64,000 nucleotides of DNA, taken from positions 1 to 64,000 of the forward strand of contig JAFJTR010000060.1 of the NCBI GenBank assembly GCA_022559985.1. Reading direction: 5' to 3'. This DNA is from Parastagonospora avenae f. sp. tritici 18332-5. Its lineage: Eukaryota; Ascomycota; Dothideomycetes; Pleosporales; Phaeosphaeriaceae. Made by a program: the position numbers and the translations under genes. Position 1 is the first letter of the stretch; each line of letters opens with the position of its first letter. Under the pieces are notes generated by a model. The model made no database searches. It was not told the origin of the DNA and worked only from the letters and a program-made list of their open reading frames with translations. Of this stretch, positions 42,879 to 54,300 are shown piece by piece.

Positions 42879-43328
42879 TCAGTACCTCGTACGCAAGTCA
42901 CTTCCATGACTTCTCCTCGCAGCCTGGCCAGAAGACTCCCCATCCAGCACAGCTGATGTAGGTTAGACATGACAGAAAGTTTTTTGAAGCAGATCAACTT
43001 ACTATCTGTGGGCTTGGGCCATGTCGTACTCAGAGGAGATGCGCAAGCGACGAAACATTGTTGCCCAAGAGCGCTGGGCATCATGCGGTTAGTAGTAGAA
43101 CCTGGAAAAAGAACGGGTGTACTTACCGCAAAACGACACATGACTTCCCAGGAGCGCTGGGCAACGTGCGGTTAGTAGTAGACCTTGAGACACGAAGTGA
43201 TGTACTAGCCGCAAACCGCAGGGGCGGAGATGCACAGTTGATGAAACATTATTGCCCAGGAGCGCTGGGCACCGTGCGGTTAGTAATAGCCTCTAAATTG
43301 GTGGAGAAGCATATTTACCGTCAAGCAT
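42879..43328 (-). CDS. Small five-exon gene built from triplicated exon-intron units
   Basis: Exons in transcription order: 43328-43319, 43264-43210, 43156-43127, 43073-43003, 42952-42879; total 240 nt, 79 residues plus stop, open through every junction. Introns are 54, 53, 53 and 50 nt. The first three share nearly identical ends (TACTAACCGCACG...TGCCCAG) and are followed by exons starting CGCTC(C/T)TGG, so the unit of exon plus intron 3' end was copied three times. The donor of the second intron is GC (GCTAGTAC where a sister has GTAAGTAC). Peptide units: ALLGNNV, RAPGKSCVVL, RALGQQCFVAC. No known family. The gene may extend further upstream (an acceptor ACTAAC...TTATAG precedes the first exon), or may be non-coding RNA. 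Confidence 0.45.
43050..43292 (-). repeat. Three copies of a 40-53 bp splice-acceptor unit
   Basis: Plus-strand copies at 43050-43102, 43145-43185 and 43240-43292, each containing CCCARGAGCGCTGGGC and GCGGTTAGTARTAG. On the minus strand this is branch site TACTAAC, acceptor GCCCAG and exon start CGCTCYTGG. Outer copies are about 85 percent identical over 53 bp by eye. Confidence 0.75.
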
Positions 43329-43359
43329 CGCGACAATGGTGGGTGCGCGGGGTGCGCGG

Positions 43360-44246
43360 AGACCTATAATGTACAAGTTAGTGAACGTTCTCATCGATGT
43401 CAGGGGGCGGAAGGGAAGAGGGAAGGGGAGGCATCTGGTCAATGAACAATACGTATCGTATACTAGCTTCCATACCGAAGCCGTAAAAGACCCTCGTACC
43501 TCATATATGAGCCGAGAAGATATACCAGGCTCATTGAATTGAGCCCAGCAAGCATCAAGCTCGCAGCCATGTCCCAGAGAAGCTGAACGGAACATGCTGC
43601 ATCTCATCTTGGCAGCCGACCAGGAGGTGTAGTATGCATAGAAGTACCTTCAAATGGGTGCGACTACTGTAAGAGTGCAAAGGTTGTAGGCGTAAGACAG
43701 TGCACCGGTAAACAAGTAGATCGCAGAGCACGAAGTAGTATTGTACTTAGACGAATCACTGCCGAAACTGTAGTGATTCCGTCCAGACTAAATAGACCAG
43801 GGCTGCCAAGGCCCAGGTGACTCAGCGCCGTCCTAGGGTACCTTGTCCCATGACAATACGTCCCAAGTCCTGACAACTACCCATTGTTGTATGTATGAGC
43901 CGAGAAGATAAACCGGGTACATGCAAGTGCACCCAGCAGACATCAAGCTCGCACCCACGACCATCAAAGAGAAGCTATCAGCATCGCAAAGATGAAGGGT
44001 ATAGGGGAGTGAGTGGAGATTTAATATGTAAAATTTAGTGAACGTTCTCATTGATGCTAGGGTGCGGATGAGAAGGGTGAAGGGGAAAGGGGAGGCATTT
44101 AGTCAATGAACGAAACTTAACAGATACTGGCCTCGATATCGATATCGAAGCCGTAAAGGACCATCGTACCTCATGTATGAGCCAAGAAGATGTACCGGGC
44201 ACATGGAAGTGCACCCAGAAAGCATCAAGCTCGCACCTACGATCAT
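43360..44246 (-). repeat. Dispersed 200-220 bp repeat, two full and one partial copy
   Basis: Copies at about 43360-43572, 43890-43976 (partial) and 44022-44246. Shared blocks in plus-strand order: TTAGTGAACGTTCTCAT, GGGGAGGCAT, TCAATGAAC, GAAGCCGTAAA, CGTACCTCAT, ATGAGCC, and CATCAAGCTCGCA. On the minus strand they contain a frame (CELDAFWVHFHVPG / CELDACWAQFNEPG / CELDVCWVHLHVPG) ending at a GTACGA donor-like site, and a later branch-like TTCACTAA. They look like duplicated exon-intron modules, about 80 percent identical. Confidence 0.65.
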
Positions 44247-46479
44247 GCGTGGTCGCCGTGTGTAGAAGAGGAGGGTATGGGAGGATGACGGCGGAAGATG
44301 GTAGATCACGATACGAGAGAGGGAGGGGCGCGGGTAGTAAAGACCGTTTTCTGCAAAGTGTTAGTGGAGGTCGTGTGGTGGCGGCGCATTGACTTGCTAT
44401 TGCTAAGAACACCGAAGTGCCGCGCTTCTTCACAGAAGCCTGGTATCTCAGAGCAGCATTCCGCTGCTCCCGAGATGGTAGATGACTTCAGTTCAGATAG
44501 ATCAATCCAGCGCTATGCTGGACAGTGAGCGTATTAGGAGCGGCATTGTACAAGTTAGATTGCATCCAGAGAGGGACGGAATTTGCGGAAGATGTTACTT
44601 ACGGCGGCCTCACTGACTTCCTACTTTGGCTGTCCTGCAATCCTGGCTTGGAAGACAGAACATTGTCTTGGAAACACCCGAAGAGGTGTAGGTAAGGTTT
44701 TTCTTCCCGCTTGAGCCCGCTGAGTATTGAGGGCAGCGAGTTTGGAGGAGTGATCTCGGGCAAGTCGAAGTTTGGCCAAGTCGCTAAGCCTTGCAGGATG
44801 ATTGGATGTTTCTGCGTAGACTCCCTCTGCCAGCACGAAATCCAGCCAGTGGTACAGCGGACATAGACTAGAGGGAGACTATTAGCAGTGTTGCAAGTAT
44901 GGAGTATCGCGACACGAACCTTGTGGCATTGCGTGGCCAGACAAAAACGCAACGGTTCTTCTTGATGGCGCTTGAGGGCAGTGATGTTTAAGTGACCACT
45001 ACTGACTGCTCCTTTTGGATAACCCAGGAAGCGCGACGAGGATACAAGGAGACAGATTCACTTCCCACCCTTACACTTGTCAGCACGGTGGAGCCTGGGA
45101 ATATGTACTCACGCAAACTCAATATCATGATGCCAAGAGAGTGCCTTGGCTAAAAGCCGACAGATACCTGAGGTGCGTTATCATCTGTTGCCGGGAATGA
45201 GACATGACATACCTTTCGTCAAAAAAGTGCAAGTGCTGATCTCGTTCGCATCTTCGCAAAGCAGGACCGAGGAAGCACCACGAGGAGGTGAGAGCTTGCT
45301 TCCCGCCCCATACATGACAGCGGATAGTGAAGCTTCAGGCCGGAGCCATCTTCCTGACGATGCGCAATCATGCACGGGACTGCCTGACAATCGTTAGTAT
45401 GTGCGCATTGTCGAAAAGGATACTTAATTATCGTCAAGGCCAGGCTGTCGCCTCCGAGAGGCCGAACGGATTGCTCTTGAAGTCACATGCAGTGCATTAG
45501 AGGAGCTTGAGAAGACAGTTTTGCTCAGATCTTTGAGATGTGATGATGTCCTTACATGGCTCGTGTTCACTTACAGGACGAGCGACGGTCAGTGAACACC
45601 GAGAACCAATTCGCCGCAATAGGCAGTGATGCTGTGACAGGGCAACCACTCACTGAATTGCTCATGTTGGCGCGATCTAGGTTCTACCACGAAGAGATGT
45701 GAGACAGATTCAGCAGCCCGCCCTGGAGTTGTCTGCAGTTGGAATTGGGCATACTTAGCAAGTGCTTAAAGAAGTCGTCGAGAAGCAGGTGGGAGTAGAA
45801 TAGTATATGGTCAGTATGTGTTCCCGAAGGGGAAGCTTACGTACCTGGCCTCCATCGGAATGAACACTTGAGTGGCTAGTGGCGATCAGAATCTGCCGTT
45901 TGTGATGAGATGTACTGACCATGGGTCAGAGAGATGATCCAGAGGAAAATGAGTGAAGAACTGTGACGATCAGTTAGCGCTGTGGTACTCATAGTCAATC
46001 GGAGCACGAGTGGAGAAGGAGGGATCTCAGAAGATATGTTCATGACACTGTAACCACAGCTGCGGGGTTCTCTGTACAGAAAGGCAAAACGATTTACATC
46101 AATTCATCATTGAAAGGGAGGGAGAATAGGATGGAGTTGGTACTCACCGCTGCTGCGGATGATGTTCTGGTGGTGACGTCACCGGTAGAAGGATGAGGTG
46201 TGAGCCTAGCCAACTTCGAAGAGTAGATCAGTATCTGTCGTCGACAGGGAAGTGTACTAACCTTGCGTGTAAAAGCTGCGTGTCAGAAATGTTGGAGTGG
46301 GAGCCTTGGACGCAAGGTAAGCAAAGATGAGACTTAACGGTTACTGCATCACGGCAGAGTAGAAGGCAAGGTTGAATGTGGTATAGGTTTGGATTCTGGT
46401 GATTGTTAGTACAGTACCAGCAGTAGTTTATGAAGATACATACAATATTGATACGAATCACAGCTGTCTGCGAGCTCAT
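44247..46479 (-). other. Minus-strand region rich in splice signals, gene structure unresolved
   Basis: Several minus-strand exon-like pieces lie between canonical signals. At 44599-44952 there is a piece with CLATQCHK and a downstream stretch rich in Leu/Arg. At about 45230-45395 an exon follows TACTAACGATTGTCAG and ends at GTATGT. Further GTGAGT, GTACGT and CTGCAG/TACAG sites lie at 45700-46290. I cannot assemble a single frame with confidence. One or more small multi-exon genes, or spliced non-coding RNA, are likely here. Confidence 0.35.
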
Positions 46480-46838
46480 CCAGCTGTGGCCTTCTCATCC
46501 CATGCCGGAAAACCGAAAGATCACTCGCCCGCAGCACGCCTATCGACCGCCAATACAACATCGCTCTGGGGAATGCATGATAGCTGTGACGAGAGGAGAA
46601 CCAAGCAGTCATGCCTGCCGGAGTTCAGAAAGTCACAGATGGATGTTTATGTATAGATCGACAGACACCAGTCTACCCTTTTACTCGGTTTCGCCCCACT
46701 TTAATCGAACGGCGATTTCTTTGTCGATGCTATGATATGGTCAGCGCCACAACATTGAGACCATACGGCGGTATGGGAGTGAAGCAACATACACGCTCTC
46801 TGTAGCAGCGGGCGAGGATTGTGACGCGGAGAGGGTGG

Positions 46839-47308
46839 TTATGATTCCCACGCCATCTCAGGTATGTTAGCAACTGTCAAGAATGATGTACAAGCATGCA
46901 CATACCTCCGCATCTATCATGACCGAGAAGCGGTTTCCAAACCACTGAACTCGGTTTCTCAGAGCAATGTTGTTGCGGGGGCCTGGAATGGACCCAAGTG
47001 ACCGCAAAGGATACTGACGGTAGCTGAGGTTGCGCTTGTGAGTCTGCCAGAGGTCTTTGTGTGAGCTGGTGTCAATAATTGAAGGGAACGAGATGGTACT
47101 TACCGGGTGTGGGAGTAGTGATCAGCTTGCGGATCTGCCAAAGGTCCTTGTTGTAGATTGCGCGCTGGTAGTGCTTGCGGCAGAATAGCGGCCATGAGTC
47201 GATGTCCGCTATCCCGCCGCAGGCGAGGTTGCAACGGGAAGTTGCCCTTGAACTGGTCAGTGTCTTGCAGTGAGAATCAATATGCGGGATGAACTTACGG
47301 AACTCCAT
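46839..47308 (-). CDS. Novel Cys/His-rich small protein, three-exon model
   Basis: Exons 47308-47104 and 47054-46906 (49-nt intron, GTAAGT donor), then probably 46856-46839 (MAWES, stop) after another 49-nt intron with branch TTGCTAAC but a weak GAG acceptor; 123 residues. Exon 1 holds HCKTL, RCNLACGG, and WPLFCRKHYQRAIYNKDLWQIRKL; a Cys/His set (C-x4-C...C-x2-H) suitable for zinc. Exon 2 gives QYPLRSLGSIPGPRNNIALR and VQWFGNRFSV. The peptide KDLWQ occurs at the end of exon 1 and the start of exon 2, which suggests an internal duplication. A TATA-like TATTTAAA (47427-47420) and a 5'-leader hairpin precede it. No known family. Confidence 0.5.
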
Positions 47309-47322
47309 GACCTAAGGGGCCA

Positions 47323-47348
47323 GGTGCTCCACTCCCCAGCGGAGCACC
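47323..47348 (-). repeat. 8-bp perfect hairpin 15 nt before an ATG
   Basis: GGTGCTCC (47323-47330), 10-nt loop, GGAGCACC (47341-47348). It would lie in the mRNA leader of the gene at 47308, just upstream of the start codon, where it could slow scanning ribosomes. Confidence 0.5.
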
Positions 47349-50199
47349 AAAAATTGCTCACTCAAGGTGGAGGAAAAGAGTGTGATGTAGAGAAGATGGA
47401 GGGCCAGCCCGGAGCGCAGTTTAAATAGTCAGCAAGGCAAATTAGCTGTGGGAGACGGCGCTAAGCGGGGCACAAGATCAAAAGTGGGCGAGAATCGGGG
47501 GGGGAGCAAGATTAGGGGATTCGCATCGGCACTGGCACACTACAACACCAAGACGAGCTCTGTTTGGGCTAAAATTTCAAGTCTACATAAATATGAACTA
47601 GATCAACCAGCTCCCGACTCTCTATAACCCCCATACCATTGCTGCAAATGTTGTGATGCCCTCAATTTTTCGATCTCGACATAGACGCTAGCGGGAAGCT
47701 CTCTCGGTGCCGTCAACACCGCGTGGTCCGTACCAAGGGCTGGGTGCTGGCGGGGAACTTCAAATTGCAGTATGGTGATGATAGCCAGGCTGAGGGGCCC
47801 CTAGAGCTATATATGAGTACATCCGAGAAGATGGATGAAGACATGTTTCTCCCTGTGGTCAGACGGTCTGATGAGTGCAACCAAAGATCTGGTGGCTTGC
47901 CGAGGCAGCGAGCGCAGTCATCTGTTGCTGGAAGTTGTTGCTATGTGTGTAGAAGAAGTGAACTCCCCTTGCACGCCGTGTCTGGCGAGTGATCCAAAGA
48001 TTTTGACCCTTGTGGATGCTCGCAGCTGAGTAACTTTGCGGCATCATGCCGAAATGTAAGACTCCATCAACACCGTATGCGCGACTGCGAGGCAATTCTA
48101 GCGGCGACACGTGGGGCTGAACACTTGCGAGTGGGAGCCGCCTGAAAAGTGCGGCCTTGTGCAAATTCTTAGCCAGGTCTGACAACAGCTCCGCGAACTT
48201 CATCACCAACTTCGCACCGCCTCACGGCCATACTGCCCTCAAAACAGCAGCAGGAGATAATATGCGCTGAGCTGTTCCTGACGGTACAGTGCCCTGCATC
48301 AGAGGAAGCGTGACCGGTACGTGTCAACCTTCGCAGCAGGCCCTTGAGCTCCTCCTAAGCATCGCGACGGACATCCAGGCTGATGGAGGCGGCACGACCA
48401 TGACCAAAAGCAACACCATCGCGAGACCTCCAATAAGACAAGTGGATGCTTGTCACTCGACGCCTACGCCGGGGCATGGCAGCATCGGCCTGCGTCCCCG
48501 TCGCACCTCCATCTCCACGCGCTCCGATAGCCCCACCTCAACGCAACGAAACATCGTCTCGACACGAACACGAAACGACAACGCAGGCGTAAGACAGGAA
48601 CCATAAGAGGGCATTGTGACAGGAGATAGGTTGATATTGGTATGAAGAAATATGGTAGCGACAAAGGGAGCCGGTACTGCTCCTCGTCCTCCACGGCGCA
48701 GCTGTCGGCAGCGACCTCTGACAACGATACAGGTCTTCTACTATACCAACCACCAATACGAGCGATCTCGTGTATACCGGATTCTCTGCCCTTCTGCGGG
48801 CATCGCAAGCACTTCCGGCCACCTCTTCGCATCGCGGACCTCTACCGGACGAGCCCGCTCGAACGATTTCGCGACGACGAGACACAAGGAAACGCATAGA
48901 GAGGCAGGGACAAGATACCCGAGAGAAGGAAACAAAAACGCTGAAGGAAGCTCGTCTGCGACGGAAAGACTCATATACTCAGCGCTGCAGGAACTGCTTG
49001 CGCGGTGACACCATTTGGCTGTAGATGCGCTGCTAGAACAGCGACTTCGAATTCTCGCAGCCATCGCCATGTGCATACATGTGCGAGGGCCTCTGACGAA
49101 GTGGAAGCTGTCGGCATCGCAGGTGCTCTGCGAGACTTATACTGTGCTCATGACTGCCACAAGGCATCATGCGTGCAAGGTTTGCGGGACTCACTAACGG
49201 CGTCGAATACGACATGCAGGCCTTCGAGCAAACAGCCACCTGAAAGGCGGAAATACAAGCTTTGGTACTATGAGCTCATACAAGCAGCTGGTGGATTCTT
49301 TGGTTGCTGGTGCCGTCGTTGCGGATGCATGACACCAGCGGACACGTGTGTGGAAGAAGGTTGGTGAGGTCGTCCGTTTAGAGTTCAGACTAACCATCCT
49401 TGACAGACCAGCCACAACTTCCCCACGTCGCTACCGAGCTCGTACGAACCCCTGAACACGATCACGAACGTCGCGATACCTACTTCGATTGTCAGCGAAC
49501 CATACTGCGGGAGATAGGGAGATACAAATCTGTTGGAGACGGATGGCAGAGTGTCCATCACTGCGACAAGGCCAAGGTTTCTCAGGGAGACTTCTCCAAG
49601 GGCAATGCATATACCGGCCAAGCTCCAGAAGTCTCCAGATGCCGTTTTGCTGCGGCGGCGAAGCAATCTGGTGGCGCTGCGTGGCCAGTTGTTAGCGAAA
49701 GCGCGGTCATCGGTACAAGAATGTTGGGAGACAAGAACTGCGTATCAGAATTACGTCTTGGAATCAACGCTGTACACATGGCTCATTGCAACAGCATTGG
49801 GTGATCATGAAAGGATTGCGCAAGATATCAGCGAAAAAGACGGGAAGACCTACAACGAAGACGGCGGTTCGTGCCTGTGTTGTCTGCGCGCATGCGACGA
49901 GCGCGAAAAGCCTCGCAGGCAGAAGCAGCGAAGACCACTTCGGTGCGCATGACAGCCTCACGCACGGCTTCGTGTTTACTGCTTGTCCGACAGTCAGCGA
50001 ATGCGCGATACGCTACGGCTCGAGACGCGATGGCAGGAGAAACGCTTCAGACAAGTTGTAAAGTTGGTATCATTGGAACCAAAGCGATCTTACCTGGAAT
50101 GTGTCCATGGCTGGAAGACTCGTATCCAGTACTTATTGTTGATGGTCATCCCGATCGAAAAGGGCCTGTTGCAAGAACCAAAGGAGCAGACGGACTTAC
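47349..50199. other. 2.85 kb with fragmentary coding signals, unresolved
   Basis: The left part holds the promoter of the gene at 47308. From about 49380 to 50199 the minus strand shows pieces such as SLRNLGLVAVMDTLPSVSNR (49385-49666) and HEAVREAVMRTEVVFAAS (about 49900-49990), between plausible splice sites, while the plus strand also has medium frames and one good intron pattern (CTAACCATCCTTGACAG at about 49390-49408). I could not decide the strand or exons. No domain recognised. Confidence 0.35.
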
Positions 50200-50460
50200 T
50201 TCATTTGCAGGGTCGGAACCTTCGACAGGCCTTCGACAATGGCTTCTCGATCACCACCCTCGTTTAGAAGAGGAATAAGACCGACGGTCTTTGCTGTCGC
50301 ATACGCAGATGGATAAAAGCGGCAGTAGTCCGAGGCCTTCGTGGATGATAGCGCAATGAGGAGGATGCGCAAAGGCAGCACTTACCTGCTTTCGCCCACG
50401 AAACTCGCGCTGAAGCTGCAGTGAAACGATGAAATCTACAATCTCCAAGTCAGTAAGTAT
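50200..50460 (-). CDS. Two internal exons of an unrecognised minus-strand gene
   Basis: Exon 50460-50386 begins after acceptor TAGCTGCAG and reads ILTDLEIVDFIVSLQLQREF, ending at GTAAGT. After a 49-nt intron the next exon, 50336-50200, continues in phase as ASDYCRFYPSAYATAKTVGL and IPLLNEGGDREAIVEGLSKV, ending at GTAAGT. Both look like genuine helical protein. First and last exons are not resolved; upstream the frame 50858-50436 may contribute. Function unknown. Confidence 0.45.
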
Positions 50461-51389
50461 CTGCAGCTAGGTCTTGACGAAGTATGGGCTGGAGATTTGC
50501 TGATCAGATAAGAAAGGTGTTGTTCCACAAGTGATGGGTGACGCAGTGTCGCACTGGGGTCTTCTCGCATTCGGACGTCTCTTCGAGTAACAGAGTGGTA
50601 CAATGCAAGGCTGTACTCTGAGACCCTACATTCTGCATCATGGGAAGATGGGGGCATGAGAGAGAGCTGGCAACGAGAATGAATCAACTCGTGAATAACG
50701 AACAGAAGCAGGTGGTGGGGATTAGTTAAGAAGAAATATCGGAGGGAAAGGAGATAAGCGTTGAGCTGGCGCAGCTGGCACCGCAACAATACAATGCCCG
50801 CGCAATTTAGCCTCTGTAGGCATGACCATCGCAAGTCCAAGCCCGGCAGCTTGACCACAACGTCTCACATCACCCCGCACCTCAAAGTCTCTTCAGTGCC
50901 ACATGTCTGATACCTTCCACGGTCCGACGTGCGTAGCACATACCAGTCGAGCATGTAGGACGCATCCTCGAGAGGTCCACGGCGAAGAAGACAATTGGGA
51001 CAGCGGCACGAATCATTCTAAGCACAGTCACACCCGCCATGGCACAAAGCGTCCCAACTACAGTTCTTTCATTAAATATGCCGGGTAGTCTGCTAGCTCG
51101 ATATATACGCGCGATAAATTGTAGACAACATTATCCTCCCACATCGTCACGTTATTCTTCCATCCCATACTTTTCGCCAAGATCCAGTCGGAACATAATG
51201 GGAGATAATACCATATCGAACATAGTATCGGACGAGAGTGCTACAGATATAACAAGGATGTCGAGAAGGGAAAACGCATTCGATCTTGGGAATGGCGGAA
51301 TCAGGCAGGAAGGTTGCCAGGCGTACCGTGGATAGGCAACACAAAGGCAAGTCGTCGTCACTGTAATGCACATGTCGGAGCAGAAGTGC
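50461..51389. other. Intergenic or 5' part of the minus gene above
   Basis: About 930 bp. The minus frame 50858-50436 contains a plausible segment (SEYSLALYHSVTRRDVRMRE) but no motif. The rest shows nothing. Confidence 0.35.
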
Positions 51390-54300
51390 CTAGGCGCCGC
51401 GGAATTCTTGGTCAAAGCGCTCAGATACTTGAGCTGGATACATGGTCAGCAAGTCAAATAGAATCGTTAAAGCCACAACTCACTCTTACTCCTCGTCTGG
51501 TAGCCGCCATAGTAATTATGCGTAGGGTTGGCAGCTGATGATCGGGAGGCGGATGACGGCTGTTTACGGGTCCTGTCATTCGACGAAGTAACTCGGCTCG
51601 GAGTAGGGCGGCGGCCGACGATGGATGAAGGTCGCTGATCTCTGGAGTGCGAGTTCATAGAAAGTGGGCCTGACGGCACTGCTGCGGTCGTAGCAGAAGT
51701 GTGTGACGGGTTTGTGCGAGATGGATACGACGAGATAGAACGAGATCCCGAGGACGGAATGTCAGGCAAAGACTGAGACGAACTTCGCTGTTTCTTTGAA
51801 GAGCTACCTTCGCCAAAGGCACTCTGTCGCTTGTGTCCACGCGTACGATTGGAAGCAGTGAGCGCATGGTCTTGTCGATCGCTGTTTGATTGTCTACTGG
51901 TGTATTGGGACTGCTTAGATGAGGATGAAGGATGACGCACATCGCGGAGCTGATTGTCCTTCTGAATGCCTGTGTACGCTTGGTGGCTAGCAGGACCTTT
52001 GCCTTGTGGCGTATGAGTGGATTCACGCTTATCGAAGTGGCTCGATTTGCTTTCGGGCGGAGGCATTAGTCGAGAGGCTGTATTTGCTTGCGATCTAGGC
52101 CGATCATTGGATTGAGAGGAATGGAAACTCGATGCAGACGGCTTGTCCGATCGCGTAGGAGTTTCCAGAACGCGCTCCTCGGAGGAGCGCTGTGACTGGG
52201 AATTGCGACGAGAATGAGGAAAGACTGGTGTTGAAAGACGGCGGGATCCCTGAGACTCTTCCTGCAATTGCGCGAGATCTTCTGATCCAAGCGAGTCCGA
52301 AAGTGAAGACAACTCGGTTGGAGGCGGATTAGAGCGCTTCGATCCTCGGAGCGATCCACTTGCACCTTTCTCGACACGTTCCTGCGTGGCGAGAAAATCC
52401 TGCCAAAGTTCTTGTGTGTCCTCTACCTGTTCGGCAGCGGGATCTACAACAGATAGGCCTTGATCGTTATCTAGCGGATCAAAGTCATCATCATGTAGCT
52501 CTTCGTCGAACAGGGTATCGCTATGTCCTCCAGCAGGGGTTCGGTGACCACGGGTTGACTGCTGCATAGACAGCTCAAGAGGCGTACTGGACGCGCCCAA
52601 AGCATTCAGCACCAAGGTGTTGCCGCGGTTGACCTTCTTCTTGGCTTTACCAGAGTTGATGTTCTGCATCTCCTGAGCGAACGCATCCTGCGGCGTGGGC
52701 GACGACCGTGATGTTTGCCGCTGACTAGCATGCCCGCTGACCGCTTGCTTCTTCGCCTTGCTGAGCTCTTCTTCAAGATGCTGTACAATAGCTTCATATT
52801 TCCTGCGGTCAAACTCGATTTTCTTCGCATGCTCAGTATTCTGCAGCTGGATCTTCGCTTCGGCTTCCCCCAAAGCAGAGTCTGAGCTTTTTTGGTGCTG
52901 GCGCAAAGTAACGAGGGTCTCCTCATACTTGCGTGTCTTGCTTGTAAGCTCCTCTTGTAGACAAAGTATTTGCGTGGCACTAGTCTCTTTGGCAGATTCG
53001 AGCTCGGCGTTGCGGTGTCGTAGGTTATCTCCCTCACGAACGAGACCTGCGTTTGAGTTATTCAGCTTGGCCTCATTGTGCTCGGTGTGCCCCAGCTTGG
53101 CTTGCAGGTCCTCCTTTTCTTTCTGCAGAGCGGAAGCTTTGTTCTGAGCGAGCTGAATCGCGACTTCACTCTTTTTGCGATCTTCCTGTCGCTCGGCGTC
53201 CGTCTCTTGTCTCAGTGACTCAATTGCGGAGAGTTGTTGCGATATCTCGGTCTGTTGATGCTCACACGCCTCTTTGAGTTTCGCTCTGCGACTCTCAGAT
53301 TCTGCGAGAGCAGTCTCCAGTTCGACCACCTCCTCGGAGTTCGATTGCAGTTGCTCTGACTTCTGCCTCATTTGCTCCTTGAGCTTGGAGGCTTCTGATG
53401 CGTTAAAAGTGTGGTCCTGGGCTATACGCTGCAACGCTTTGCATCTGGCTTCAATCTCCGTCTTCTCCTTTTGAGCGATTTCAAGCTCGGCCCTGACGCT
53501 GCTGACATCATTTCTTGCCTCCTCGCATCGGGCTCTTGCGGCATCAATCTTCTTGTCGTGGTGATCGACAAGCGCCTGTAGACCATCACGTTCGCCTGTA
53601 AGACGGTGGATGTCATTGCGGTAGCCGCTCTCTTTGTCGGCGAAGCCCTGTTTGAGGTCCTTTTCAACTTCGTTTCGCAACTGAGACACATCCGGAGGCT
53701 GAGGAATGGCTGTTAGTAATCGTCAACATAGGCAATGGTTTCACTACCTTAGATTTCACTTTAAGTTGCTCTGACAAGTTTGTATTCTGCTCCTTCAGCA
53801 GTGCGACAGATGCCTGTTCAAGGTCAGTCTTGATCCAAGTTTGCGCATGGCTTCAACTCACATCAAAGTCTATGAGCTTGCGATCGCGTTTCTTGATGTT
53901 GCACTGCAATCGCTCGACCTCGGCTTTTGCAACCCTGCATTCTTCTTCCAACTCTTCGATCTTCTTTCTCAAGTCCTCTGCCACCTTCACAGGAATTGGT
54001 GAGTTTGCGTTGTTGTCGCGAGCAGCGGTATCCACGTCGGCAAGCTGGCGTTCAAGTTGAGCTCTCTGCAATTCGAGTTCTTCCTCGGCACGGCGCGCAT
54101 TCTCGAGTTGTTCGTTTAACTTTTGTGTTTGCTGACGCTCGGCTTCCAGCTCGCCTGCTAGACTATGGTTTGCCTCTTGAGCTTTGCGGCTCTCCATCGC
54201 AACCTCGTCAAATCTGAGCATCTCAGCGCGCAGATCTTGTAACTGACCGCTGATGAAGGTCTGAACATCCTCGGTCGGGTATTTCTTCTGCTCTATAGAT

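Noticed and set aside
43050..43292. Three spaced repeats as a CRISPR array
   Set aside because: Eukaryotic context, unequal spacers, and the repeats coincide with branch sites and splice acceptors.
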